Assembly (NCBI GenBank): GCA_964019135.1
Contig: OZ025256.1
Location: 16,871,911-16,935,910 of the forward strand
Length of the DNA stretch: 64,000 nucleotides
Source of the DNA: Arenicola marina
Taxonomy: Eukaryota > Annelida > Polychaeta > Arenicolidae
Reading direction: 5' to 3'
The notes under the pieces are model-generated. The model saw nothing but the letters and a program-made list of their open reading frames with translations. It made no database searches and was not told the origin of the DNA. Within the stretch, counting starts at the first letter, position 1; every line of letters begins with the position of its first letter. The translations under genes and the position numbers were made by a program. Below, one piece after another: positions 12,401-24,400 of this stretch.

Positions 12401-15400
12401 GACATGGTACCAGTGACCATTAACTGATGAACTGACTACTCATCATGGAACCCATCACCCCAAGACATGGTACCAGTGACCATTAACTGATGAATTGACC
12501 ACTCACCATGGAACCTAAGTTCGTCCAAGTCGTACTTGACCCGTTTGATCTGCAGGAGAAAGCTGAAGACTTTGTTGTAGACTTCGATGCTTTTGGAGTT
12601 GATGATAATGTTGACTGGCCACGGCACCTACAACACAAGTGTCCCACCAACAACATTAGTAACGTGGAAAAAAACGCAATGACATACACGGCAATGGTGG
12701 ATTATTCTGCAATCGTGGAGAATCTAACATCATGTCATAGTTGTTTATATTCCGTCCATGACGGGAACTTATCAATGCAGGATTAACCAATCAGAATGGG
12801 CGTGACTTTACTGACAGCAGTTTTCATGCCTTGCCGTAGATGACTCAGCAAAACAAGACCCGCCATCTTTGAACCAACATCGCGGGTGGAAAAAAAATCC
12901 CGCGACATATGTTTTGGCGTCCTTTTCTAGTTCTGTGCATAGAAACACGCAATTTCTTGCAGGCAAATGATCTTAGCTAAGTCTTAGCTACTTCCAGACG
13001 TCACCATCTTAAAAATGTTGCGCAAATCATACCTTGTAGTCCAAGGTCAAGTCGTCAAGGACACCGATGGGATGATGCTTCTTTCTGGGTTTACTACCAG
13101 CCTCGTTGTGGAAGGTCACAAACAACCTGAAACGGAAGCAGGCACGGTTGGCTGTAGTTAGGTTGGCTGCTTGGTTGTGGGCGCATTTCTTTGGTAACCC
13201 GGGTGTATCCCTACAGTGGACCGAATACGCACATTACGCATCGGTTCACCGCCCGACAATTCTTTCACGCGGGTATGGGCTGATGGGTGCGCGCGCATCC
13301 ATTCGGTATGCCGATGTGCCCCGTTCTAAACAGCACGGGGCATTCAGAAGATGGCGGCTGATTGAAAGGTGATGAGAGTAGGTTGATTCCAGTGCCTTAA
13401 TGTGCACCGGATGTGAACGGTGTGTGCATTTCATTGGAATAGGCATATCTCTATCGGCACACTCGGAAGTTCCCTGTCACGTGTTGCGGGCCCGGGGCGG
13501 GCTACCGAACCTGGCCCAAAGAAATGCGCCCTGTATAGTCAGGATGCTTTAAACATTTGGTCATATCGCGTCAATGGGAGAAGGAAGGGGGAGTGGAGAC
13601 ATGTCCCGGGGTTACCCCCTACTCTTTGCGAAGAAGGACATGGGATCTTTACCCTGCGACCACACAGACATGGCCACAGCGGGGCTCCAACCACCGATCC
13701 ACGTGCCGTTAGGCTCTCAGGTGGCCAGAGCGCTCAATGCGAACGCTCTCCCCCACTGAGCTATCGGGCCGGCCCCCCTCACATCATGAACCTACGACAT
13801 AATTAACATGTAACAGATGAATCAGAGAGACAAAACTGGGGACAAACCTGTTGATTTCTTCCGGATAATGTTCCTGAAGGGCTTCTGCGAGGCAGCTATT
13901 CAGGAACGAGATGTCCTGCCACGAGTCCTGCCGATTGATCTGGATTGATCGGGATAGAGAAGAAACAATGTACCCCGCATTCTACACATTGTCTGGAGGT
14001 AAAATTTAAGGCTAGACAGACAGACTTATTTAATCCGGAATTAAGCATATGTCAGCGATAGGTCAAGCGAGACGAGCCGTGTACAAACCATTTACTTCAC
14101 AGAAACTATAACTGGTGTTGTGGTTAGCGCACTAGACGGCAGATCAACTCCGGGACTCCTGGCCTGGGCACCTAGTAATCTGGGGCCTGTGTCATCCATT
14201 CATCACTCATCTTTCAGCGGGGGGGGGGGGTTCCTTGGCCCAGTTTAGCCCTTGTGTACACAAAATCGGCCTAAAACACTTTCATTCGCAGAGACTTTTT
14301 CTGTGTATTGGATAACTGACTGATGGTCCATTGGTCTGGATCGCTTTATAATGATGGCGGCGCATTGACGGTGTATGCCACTTTGGTGCACGCATGCTAA
14401 TCCTGGTCAGGGCCCCGGGACCATGAGGTGAGGGGGTGAGATGGCCCCAGACACGGGCGGGGTTTGTACCCGCAACCGGTTGGTCTGCAGTCGACCACGC
14501 CACCCCGTCGCCCACGGTGTCTGCCCCAGTCACGGGCGGGGTTTGTACCCGCAACCTGCTGGTCTGCAGTCGACCACGCCACCCCCTGTCGACCACGGTG
14601 TCTGCCCCAGTCACGGGCGGGGTTTGTACCCGCAACCTGTTGGACTGCAGTCGACCACGCCAACCCGTCGACCACGGTGTCTGCCCCAGTCACGGGCGGG
14701 GTTTGTACCCGTAACCTGTTGGACTGCAGTCGACCACGCCAACCCGTCGACCACGGTGTCTGCCCCAGTCACGGGCGGGGTTTGTACCCGTAACCTGTTG
14801 GACTGCAGTCGACCACGCCAACCCGTCGACCACGGTGTCTGCCCCAGTCACGGGCGGGGTTTGTACCCGCAACCTGTTGGACTGCAGTCGACCACGCCAA
14901 CCCGTCGACCACGGTGTCTGCCCCAGTCACGGGCGGGGTTTGTACCCGTAACCTGTTGGACTGCAGTCGACCACGCCAACCCGTCGACCACGGTGTCTGC
15001 CCCAGTCACGGGCGGGGTTTGTACCCGTAACCTGTTGGACTGCAGTCGACCACGCCAACCCGTCGACCACGGTGTCTGCCCCAGTCACGGGCGGGGTTTG
15101 TACCCGTAACCTGTTGGACTGCAGTCGACCACGCCAACCCGTCGACCACGGTGTCTGCCCCAGTCACGGGCGGGGTTTGTACCCGCAACCTGTTGGTCTG
15201 CAGTCGACCACGCCACCCCGTCGACCACGGTGTCTGCCCCAGTCACGGGCGGGGTTTGTACCCGCAACCGGTTGGTCTGCAGTCGACCACGCCACCCCGT
15301 CGACCACGGTGTCTGCCCCAGTCACGGGCGGGGTTTGTACCCGTAACCTGTTGGTCTGCAGTCGACCACGCCACCCCGTCGACCACGGTGTCTGCCCCAG

Positions 15401-18400
15401 TCACGGGCGGGGTTTGTACCCGTAACCTGTTGGTCTGCAGTCGACCACGCCACCCCGTCGACCACGGTGTCTGCCCCAGTCACGGGCGGGGTTTGTACCT
15501 GCAACCTGTTGGTCTGCAGTCGACCACGCCACCCCGTCGACCACGGTGTCTGCCCCAGTCACGGGCGGGGTTTGTACCCGCAACCTGTTGGTCTGCAGTC
15601 GACCACGCCCCCCCGTCGACCACGGTGTCTCCCCCAGTCACGGGCGGGGTTTGTACCCTCAACCTGTTGGCCTGCAGTCGACCACGCCACCCCGTCGACC
15701 ACGGTGTCTCCCCCAGTCACGGGCGGGGTTTGTACCCTCAACCTGTTGGTCTGCAGTCGACCACGCCACCCCGTCGACCACGGTGTCTCCCCCAGTCACG
15801 GGCGGGGTTTGTACCCTCAACCTGTTGGTCTGCAGTCGAGCACGCCACCCCGTCGACCACGGTGTCTGCCCCAGTCACGGGCGGGGTTTGAACCCGCAAC
15901 CTGTTGGTCTGCAGTCGACCACGCCACCCCGTCGACCACGGTGTCTGCCCCAGTCACGGGCGGGGTTTGAACCCGCAACCTGTTGGTCTGCAGTCGACCA
16001 CGCCACCCCGTCGACCACGGTGTCTGCCCCAGTCACGGGCGGGGTTTGTACCCTCAACCTGTTGGCCTGCAGTCGACCACGCCACCCCGTCGACCACGGT
16101 GTCTCCCCCAGTCACGGGCGGGGTTTGTACCCTCAACCTGTTGGTCTGCAGTCGAGCACGCCACCCCGTCGACCACGGTGTCTGCCCCAGTCACGGGCGG
16201 GGTTTTTACCCTCAACCTGTTGGTCTGCAGTCGACCACGCCACCCCGTCGACCACGGTGTCTGCCCCAGTCCCGGGCGGGGTTTGTACCTGCAACCTGTT
16301 GGTCTGCAGTCGACCCCGTCGACCACGGTGTCTGCCCCAGTCACGGGCGGGGTTTGTACCCTCAACCTGTTGGTCTGCAGTCGACCACGCCACCCCGTCG
16401 ACCACGGTGTCTGCCCCAGTCCCGGGCGGGGTTTGTACCTGCAACCTGTTGGTCTGCAGTCGACCCCGTCGACCACGGTGTCTGCCCCAGTCACGGGCGG
16501 GGTTTGTACCCTCAACCTGTTGGTCTGCAGTCGACCACGCCACCCCGTCGACCACGGTGTCTGCCCCAGACACGGGCGGGGTTTGTACCTGCAACCTGTT
16601 GGTCTGCAGTCGACCACGCCACCCCGTCGACCACGGTGTCTGCCCCAGTCACGGGCGGGGTTTGAACCCGCAACCTGTTGGCCTGCAGTCGACCACGCCA
16701 CCCGTCGACCACGGCGGCTCCCCCAGTCACGGGCGCTGTTTGAACCCGCAACCTGTTGGTCTGCAGTCGACCACGCCACCCCGTCGACCACGGTGTCTGC
16801 CCCAGTCACGGGCGGGGTTTGTACCTGCAACCTGTTGGTCTGCAGTCGACCACGCCACCCCGTCGACCACGGTGTCTGCCCCAGTCACGGGCGGGGTTTG
16901 TACCTGCAACCTGTTGGTCTGCAGTCGACCACGCCACCCCGTCGACCACGGTGTCTGCCCCAGTCACGGGCGGGGTTTGAACCCGCAACCTGTTGGTCTG
17001 CAGTCGACCACGCCACCCCGTCGACCACGGTGTCTGCCCCAGTCACGGGCGGGGTTTGTACCGGCAACCTGTTGGTCTGCAGTCGACCACGCCACCCCGT
17101 CGACCACGGTGTCTGCCCCAGTCACGGGCGGGGTTTGAACCCGCAACCTGTTGGTCTGCAGTCGACCACGCCACCCCGTCGACCACGGTGTCTGCCCCAG
17201 TCACGGGCGCTGTTTGAACCCGCAACCTGTTGGCCTGCAGTCGACCACGCCACCCCGTCGACCACGGTGTCTGCCCCAGTCACGGGCGGGGTTTGAACCC
17301 GCAACCTGTTGGTCTGCAGTCGACCACGCCACCCCCCGTCGACCACGGCGGCTCCCCCAGTCACGGGCGCTGTTTGAACCCGCAACCTGTTGGCCTGCAG
17401 TCGACCACGCCACCCCGTCGACCACGGTGTCTGCCCCAGTCACGGGCGGGGTTTGAACCCGCAACCTGTTGGTCTGCAGTCGACCACGCCACCCCCCGTC
17501 GACCACGGCGGCTCCCCCAGTCACGGGCGCTGTTTGAACCCGCAACCTGTTGGTCTGCAGTCGACCACGCCACCCGTCGACCACGGTGTCTGCCCCAGTC
17601 ACGGGCGGGGTTTGTACCCTCAACCTGTTGGTCTGCAGTCGACCACGCCACCCCGTCGACCACGGTGTCTGCCCCAGTCCCGGGCGGGGTTTGAACCCGC
17701 AACCTGTTGGCCTGCAGTCGACCACGCCACCCCGTCGACCACGGTGTCTGCCCCAGTCACGGGCGGGGTTTGAACCCGCAACCTGTTGGCCTGCAGTCGA
17801 CCACGCCACCCCCCGTCGACCACGGCGGCTCCCCCAGTCACGGGCGCTGTTTGAACCCGCAACCTGTTGGTCTGCAGTCGACCACGCCACCCCGTCGCCC
17901 ACGGTGTCTGCCCCAGACACGGGCGGGGTTTGTACCCTCAACCTGTTGGTCTGCAGTCGACCACGCCCCCCCGTCGACCACGGTGTCTCCCCCAGTCACG
18001 GGCGCTGTTTGAACCCGCAACCTGTTGGTCTGCAGTCGACCACGCCACCCCCCGTCGACCACGGTGTCTGCCCCAGTCACGGGCGGGGTTTGTACCCGCA
18101 ACCTGTTGGTCTGCAGTCGACCACGCCACCCCGTCGACCACGGTGTCTGCCCCAGTCACGGGCGGGGTTTGTACCCTCAACCTGTTGGTCTGCAGTCGAC
18201 CACGCCACCCCGTCGACCACGGTGTCTCCCCCAGTCACGGGCGGGGTTTGAACCCGCAACCTGTTGGTCTGCAGTCGACCACGCCACCCCGTCGACCACG
18301 GTGTCTGCCCCAGTCACGGGCGGGGTTTGTACCCGCAACCTGTTGGTCTGCAGTCGACCACGCCACCCCGTCGACCACGGTGTCTGCCCCAGTCACGGGC

Positions 18401-21400
18401 GGGGTTTGTACCCGCAACCTGTTGGTCTGCAGTCGACCACGCCCCCCCGTCGACCACGGTGTCTGCCCCAGTCACGGGCGGGGTTTGTACCCGCAACCTG
18501 TTGGTCTGCAGTCGACCACGCCACCCCGTCGACCACGGTGTCTGCCCCAGTCACGGGCGGGGTTTGTACCCGCAACCTGTTGGTCTGCAGTCGACCACGC
18601 CACCCCGTCGACCACGGTGTCTGCCCCAGTCACGGGCGGGGTTTGTACCTGCAACCTGTTGGTCTGCAGTCGACCCCGTCGACCACGGTGTCTGCCCCAG
18701 TCACGGGCGGGGTTTGTACCCTCAACCTGTTGGCCTGCAGTCGACCACGCCACCCCGTCGACCACGGTGTCTCCCCCAGTCACGGGCGGGGTTTGTACCC
18801 TCAACCTGTTGGTCTGCAGTCGAGCACGCCACCCCGTCGACCACGGTGTCTGCCCCAGTCACGGGCGGGGTTTGTACCCTCAACCTGTTGGTCTGCAGTC
18901 GACCACGCCACCCCGTCGACCACGGTGTCTGCCCCAGTCCCGGGCGGGGTTTGTACCTGCAACCTGTTGGTCTGCAGTCGACCCCGTCGACCACGGTGTC
19001 TGCCCCAGTCACGGGCGGGGTTTGTACCCTCAACCTGTTGGTCTGCAGTCGACCACGCCACCCCGTCGACCACGGTGTCTGCCCCAGACACGGGCGGGGT
19101 TTGTACCTGCAACCTGTTGGTCTGCAGTCGACCACGCCACCCCGTCGACCACGGTGTCTGCCCCAGTCACGGGCGGGGTTTGAACCCGCAACCTGTTGGC
19201 CTGCAGTCGACCACGCCACCCGTCGACCACGGCGGCTCCCCCAGTCACGGGCGCTGTTTGAACCCGCAACCTGTTGGTCTGCAGTCGACCACGCCACCCC
19301 GTCGACCACGGTGTCTGCCCCAGTCACGGGCGGGGTTTGTACCTGCAACCTGTTGGTCTGCAGTCGACCACGCCACCCCGTCGACCACGGTGTCTGCCCC
19401 AGTCACGGGCGGGGTTTGTACCTGCAACCTGTTGGTCTGCAGTCGACCACGCCACCCCGTCGACCACGGTGTCTGCCCCAGTCACGGGCGGGGTTTGAAC
19501 CCGTAACCTGTTGGTCTGCAGTCGACCACGCCACCCCGTCGACCACGGTGTCTGCCCCAGTCACGGGCGGGGTTTGTACCTGCAACCTGTTGGTCTGCAG
19601 TCGACCACGCCACCCCGTCGACCACGGTGTCTGCCCCAGTCACGGGCGGGGTTTGAACCCGCAACCTGTTGGTCTGCAGTCGACCACGCCACCCCGTCGA
19701 CCACGGTGTCTGCCCCAGTCACGGGCGGGGTTTGTACCGGCAACCTGTTGGTCTGCAGTCGACCACGCCACCCCGTCGACCACGGTGTCTGCCCCAGTCA
19801 CGGGCGGGGTTTGAACCCGCAACCTGTTGGTCTGCAGTCGACCACGCCACCCCGTCGACCACGGTGTCTGCCCCAGTCCCAGGCGGGGTTTGAACCCGCA
19901 ACCTGTTGGCCTGCAGTCGACCACGCCACCCCGTCGACCACGGTGTCTGCCCCAGTCACGGGCGGGGTTTGAACCCGCAACCTGTTGGCCTGCAGTCGAC
20001 CACGCCATCCCCCGTCGACCACGGCGGCTCCCCCAGTCACGGGCGCTGTTTGAACCCGCAACCTGTTGGTCTGCAGTCGACCACGCCACCCCGTCGACCA
20101 CGGTGTCTGCCCCAGTCCCGGGCGGGGTTTGAACCCGCAACCTGTTGGCCTGCAGTCGACCACGCCACCCCGTCGACCACGGTGTCTGCCCCAGTCACGG
20201 GCGGGGTTTGAACCCGCAACCTGTTGGCCTGCAGTCGACCACGCCACCCCCCGTCGACCACGGCGGCTCCCCCAGTCACGGGCGCTGTTTGAACCCGCAA
20301 CCTGTTGGTCTGCAGTCGACCACGCCACCCCGTCGACCACGGTGTCTGCCCCAGTCACGGGCGGGGTTTGAACCCGCAACCTGTTGGTCTGCAGTCGACC
20401 ACAGCGGTTTACAATGATCTCTGCTAACCTTGTCGAACAGTTCCGTGTAGAAGTCGTACATCACGTGTCCAGCTTCCATCAAGAAAAAGCGCTGGAACAA
20501 AACAGCATTTATAACTTATACGCATACGCACGTTGGTGTAACTTAGAGGTTTTAAGATGTGTAGGCCATATGGCGACAATGGGAAGGATCAATAACCTCC
20601 TACCCTTTGCGCAGTAAGACGTAGGATCTTAAAGTTGCATGTAGAGCTCTTTCTCGCCAAAACTAAAGAGGTCCAAATACAAATAAGAATCAGTCCTTGA
20701 ATCATTCAAGATTTCTTTTGTCCATACTCCACCCATGCCAGACTGCAAAATAGTGTCTCTTAGCCTTGTCGGTGATATCAATTTACCACAAGTGTTCATA
20801 TTAGTGGTAAACGTCATCAGTTTGTGCGTTTCGCGATGCTTTGGTATAAGTAGCAGTGCCGCGACAGAGTTCTGTGGTGTCCGGGGATAGACACGTTTGC
20901 CACACCACAGCCGAAACGACGATGTTTATCAGGTTTCTGAATTTATCAAATAAAACAATCGAGTTTTCTGCAAATTTTGATTTAAATTTCGCCTGGGCCT
21001 AGTTTTGGCGGGAAAGAACTCGACATGCAACTTTAAGTCCTAAACAGACACAAACTTCATATTCCCATAGTAAGATAATTATATTCATATGTAGGGTTTC
21101 GTTTGTTTCTATCGCACTTTTGCGCGATTTGCGCAAAAGATTTTCAGTTTGCGCATTCTTAGCTGTAGCAAAGCGCCAAAATCGCTCATTACAACCGCCG
21201 GATAATATCGAAGAGGTTATATAAAAGATCAACAGTGTGCTGCGACCACCACAAAAGCTAACCCTTTTATGCTATTATAGCTCCACTCTCCCTTCCTTCC
21301 CCCATTGACGCGACATGACCAAAAGTAGTTAAAGCGTCCCGAATATACAACCAACCATCTGACACTTGTGAGTGGCATACAAGCTTAGTAGAGTTGTTTA

Positions 21401-24400
21401 TGACTTGTAACACATATAAATAATACATATACATATAGATGACGTACTTTAATCAACAACTTCATAACAATAGTCGTTGAAATCTCTTTAACGCACGCTC
21501 TATTTAAGAAGAAAGCTTACTCTGGTGGCAGCGAAGTAATCCGGGAGATGGTACTCTTCCTTCAGGATCTGCAGCAGTCTGGAGCAGACGAGCTCGGACT
21601 GCCGGCGGATGTGGGGGTAGAGACACTTCTGGAGCAGCAGCTGGATGGGGGTCAGACCGCCAACCGACAGTCCGGAGAGGCGGCTGGAACATCGTTTAGA
21701 ACGATATCAGGATCATAGGATTAACCTAGTTGTAAAACAGGATCACCAGGATTATGAGGTGATCAGGACAATAGGATTAACATGATTGCCAAGTAAATGG
21801 CGATCAGTTATGGAATCATCGGGTTCCCAGGAATAACTGTTAAACAGGGTCACCAGGATTATCAGGATCACCAACAGCATGGGATTATCAAGACCAACAA
21901 CGTCATGGGATTATCAACATTATGGGATTATCAACATTATGGGATTATTAACATTATGGGATTAGTAACATTATGGGATTATTAACATTATGGGATTATT
22001 AACATTATGGGATTATTAACATTATGGGATTACTATTGCTAACACGGATCAGCCAGGTCGCTCTTCATTCATGTCGCCACTGCATAGACAAGGTTTATAA
22101 GCCAAATCAGATCCTCGCCTTGTCATCAGTCATCGATGTAAACCGAATGTTAATTCATTCTGATCAAAGGTAATAAAAAGGCGGAGGCCGATATGTTCCC
22201 CATCGGTGGGGAGTGGGGGGGGGAGGGGGGTGAGCAACTTAAGACCCCCCGATCTAAATCCCTCAAGCCGAGGCTGGTAGGAATGGTTTGGCGTACTCGT
22301 TACTTCTGCAATAATGTAGTTAAGCCAAAAGTCTCATCGTTCAAAACTAGAAAAGGCAATAGCTATACGAACCCATTCAACTTCTCCTGCTTGTCATCCA
22401 GGGGGTCCTTCGGGAATATCTCGGGGTGGAATATTTTTGAGAAGTTCAGCCGATACAATGGGTCGTCGTTGCCGCTCAGCGCCATCTGTTGTGAGATTCG
22501 CTCCTCGAACACGTGGTCCAGTGCGACAGCGCCTCCTGGAGGAGGGACCACCGCTACAGGCTGCTGAGCGTCAGGGGAATTTTGAGGACCATTTTCCTTC
22601 CACGGTTGATCTGTTCGTAAGAATTCCTCCATATCGGCGATGAAACTTTCGTACAAATCGATCCTGTCGCGACCTGAATATAATACGTGCATACACATGA
22701 CCTTGGATATGAATTGATTGATTTGGGTAACACTCTTCAACCCGTGTAGGTCATATTGCGATAATAGGAAGCGAGGAGCCCCGTGTCCTCGGGAATAGGG
22801 CTATACAGTTCTCGCGATCGGGCCGCGAGACTTCAGTTTTGGGGACAAACAAACACACGTGCTCCATGTTGAAGTATAGGCAGCTATAAGTCAATTTCTT
22901 TCCAGGTTCATTCTAAAGACTATGAGTACCATTTCACTAAACATGGCTATGGGAGATATACGTTAAAATATTTGGAGGCGATGAAGCGCAGAACTTTGGG
23001 AATATACAAGGAAAAATCCGTCTTCAAAACGCTCGAAAGCTAAAAATAACGTTTTAAATTTAGCCCTGCACCCGGGCTTTCGCAAGTTCACCAAATAGCG
23101 AGTGACGTCACAGAGTTTCGCGTGCCTCCGCGGTAACAAAAATGGCGAGAGCAAGTAATCGACTTAACCATTCCGCTGTCAAAATGTGCAGTGCATGGAG
23201 TAACAACACACGGGTGCCTCATTAAACCACATGGTAAAGATCAAATAAGACCAGTTGGATGCTTTCGTATCACTTTTGGATCGCGAAAAGACAAAGTTTT
23301 TCTTCATTTTTGTAAGTTTTCTGTTTGAGGCGTTGCGCCAACGTTGTCACTGGAGAGAATCCGTGTGACGTCATAAAGCCTCGTTTTCGTAGGAAATGCA
23401 AAAAAAACTTGGTTTCTCAGTCGTATTGTCCCGTCGTAACAAATATTCGTCATTGTGATGGCGCAAACGAATAAAAAATATGTCATGTATCCGTTTTGTG
23501 AAGCTATATTTCTTAAATATTCTTAATCATAGCGCTAGGCCTTCCGCAATGGACCCACCCCTCGGTGCCTGGCTTTTGCGCGGGTAGTCTGGTTCCCAGT
23601 CTCTCTCTTTGCGTAACATGCACGTCACCCCTACGTCACAGATAGTCAGGATACCAGTGTGCGCAGAGATTCTAAACTCGTTCCGAACACGTGCTTCGTT
23701 TGTTTGTCCCCAAAATGAGTAAACCGGAAGTCAAGGCGAACGAGACTTTATAGCCCTATAACCTCACACTAGTCACGCAGGAAGACATGGGCTCGTTATC
23801 CTGTATTTGCACATATGAGATTTCAACCAGAAGATGTTATTTCTTCATAAATTAACATACGGGCGCCATTTTGCGCTTGTCTATGGATCTTATAAGATCT
23901 TTGAAACGTGTTTAAACTTACTATGCTTCGGACCAAGCTATAATTGCGTTCCATAGAGGTACGGGATAAAAATGTCGCGGGAACAAAAGGCCTAAGTTTA
24001 CATTATTTCGGTTTACTCTGGCTTCGGTTCAGAAAGGTTCTACTTTTGTTCTAATATTGTTTCTGTATTATATACGAAAGTTTCTACGGTGAACCACTGG
24101 ATCTTCAATTCTATTAAGCACCAGCGTTGTAGTCATCCCATTTACAAATCAATAGATTAGTATCGAGAAATCCACTGTTATTGGTGGATTCGTCAATATC
24201 AGTAGAATCGTAACGTGAATCAGTCTGAGAACTGTGCTAACCAGTAGATTTTATGACGCTGTGGTTTAAGCCGGAGATAGAACGATAGATTCGTAGCCCT
24301 GGCAATCAGGTTCATGTTCTATGAATCTATCCCACCTCGACTTTTTCCATGACATAACACACTACCAACAGCGTCTTCAGCAGTCTGGATGCATTAAGTT

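Larger units (their letters stand above)
12628..13847. other. TUBGCP5 introns 17 and 16
   Basis: 12628-13032 is unique-looking sequence with nothing recognisable. 13129-13847 holds the family 2 SINE (13533-13785) and otherwise a GC-richer stretch without coding features. Confidence 0.5.

Noticed and set aside
4329-12420. Very long minus-strand open frames (up to 646 codons) repeating a HQLMVTGTMSWGDGF-type block
   Set aside because: They are the translation of 63-bp minisatellite B. Frame openness follows from a stop-free unit of 21 codons; breaks coincide with 8-bp unit deletions. No start, exon structure or protein character.
12507-12515. Alternative exon 18 donor at AG|GTTCCA, nine bases upstream
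   Set aside because: It gives phase 2, but exon 19 (starting AC then CTC CAA AAG) requires phase 1; the GTGAGT donor fits both phase and consensus.
14441-20417. Dozens of open frames on both strands rich in Pro, Arg, Thr and Val
   Set aside because: All lie in the 79-bp array C; all three frames of both strands are open simply because the unit lacks stops.
14437-20428. Array C as a fourth splice-junction-anchored array
   Set aside because: Its last unit ends at about 20402, 26 bases from the exon 15 donor (20428), and the unit contains neither the donor nor exon sequence.
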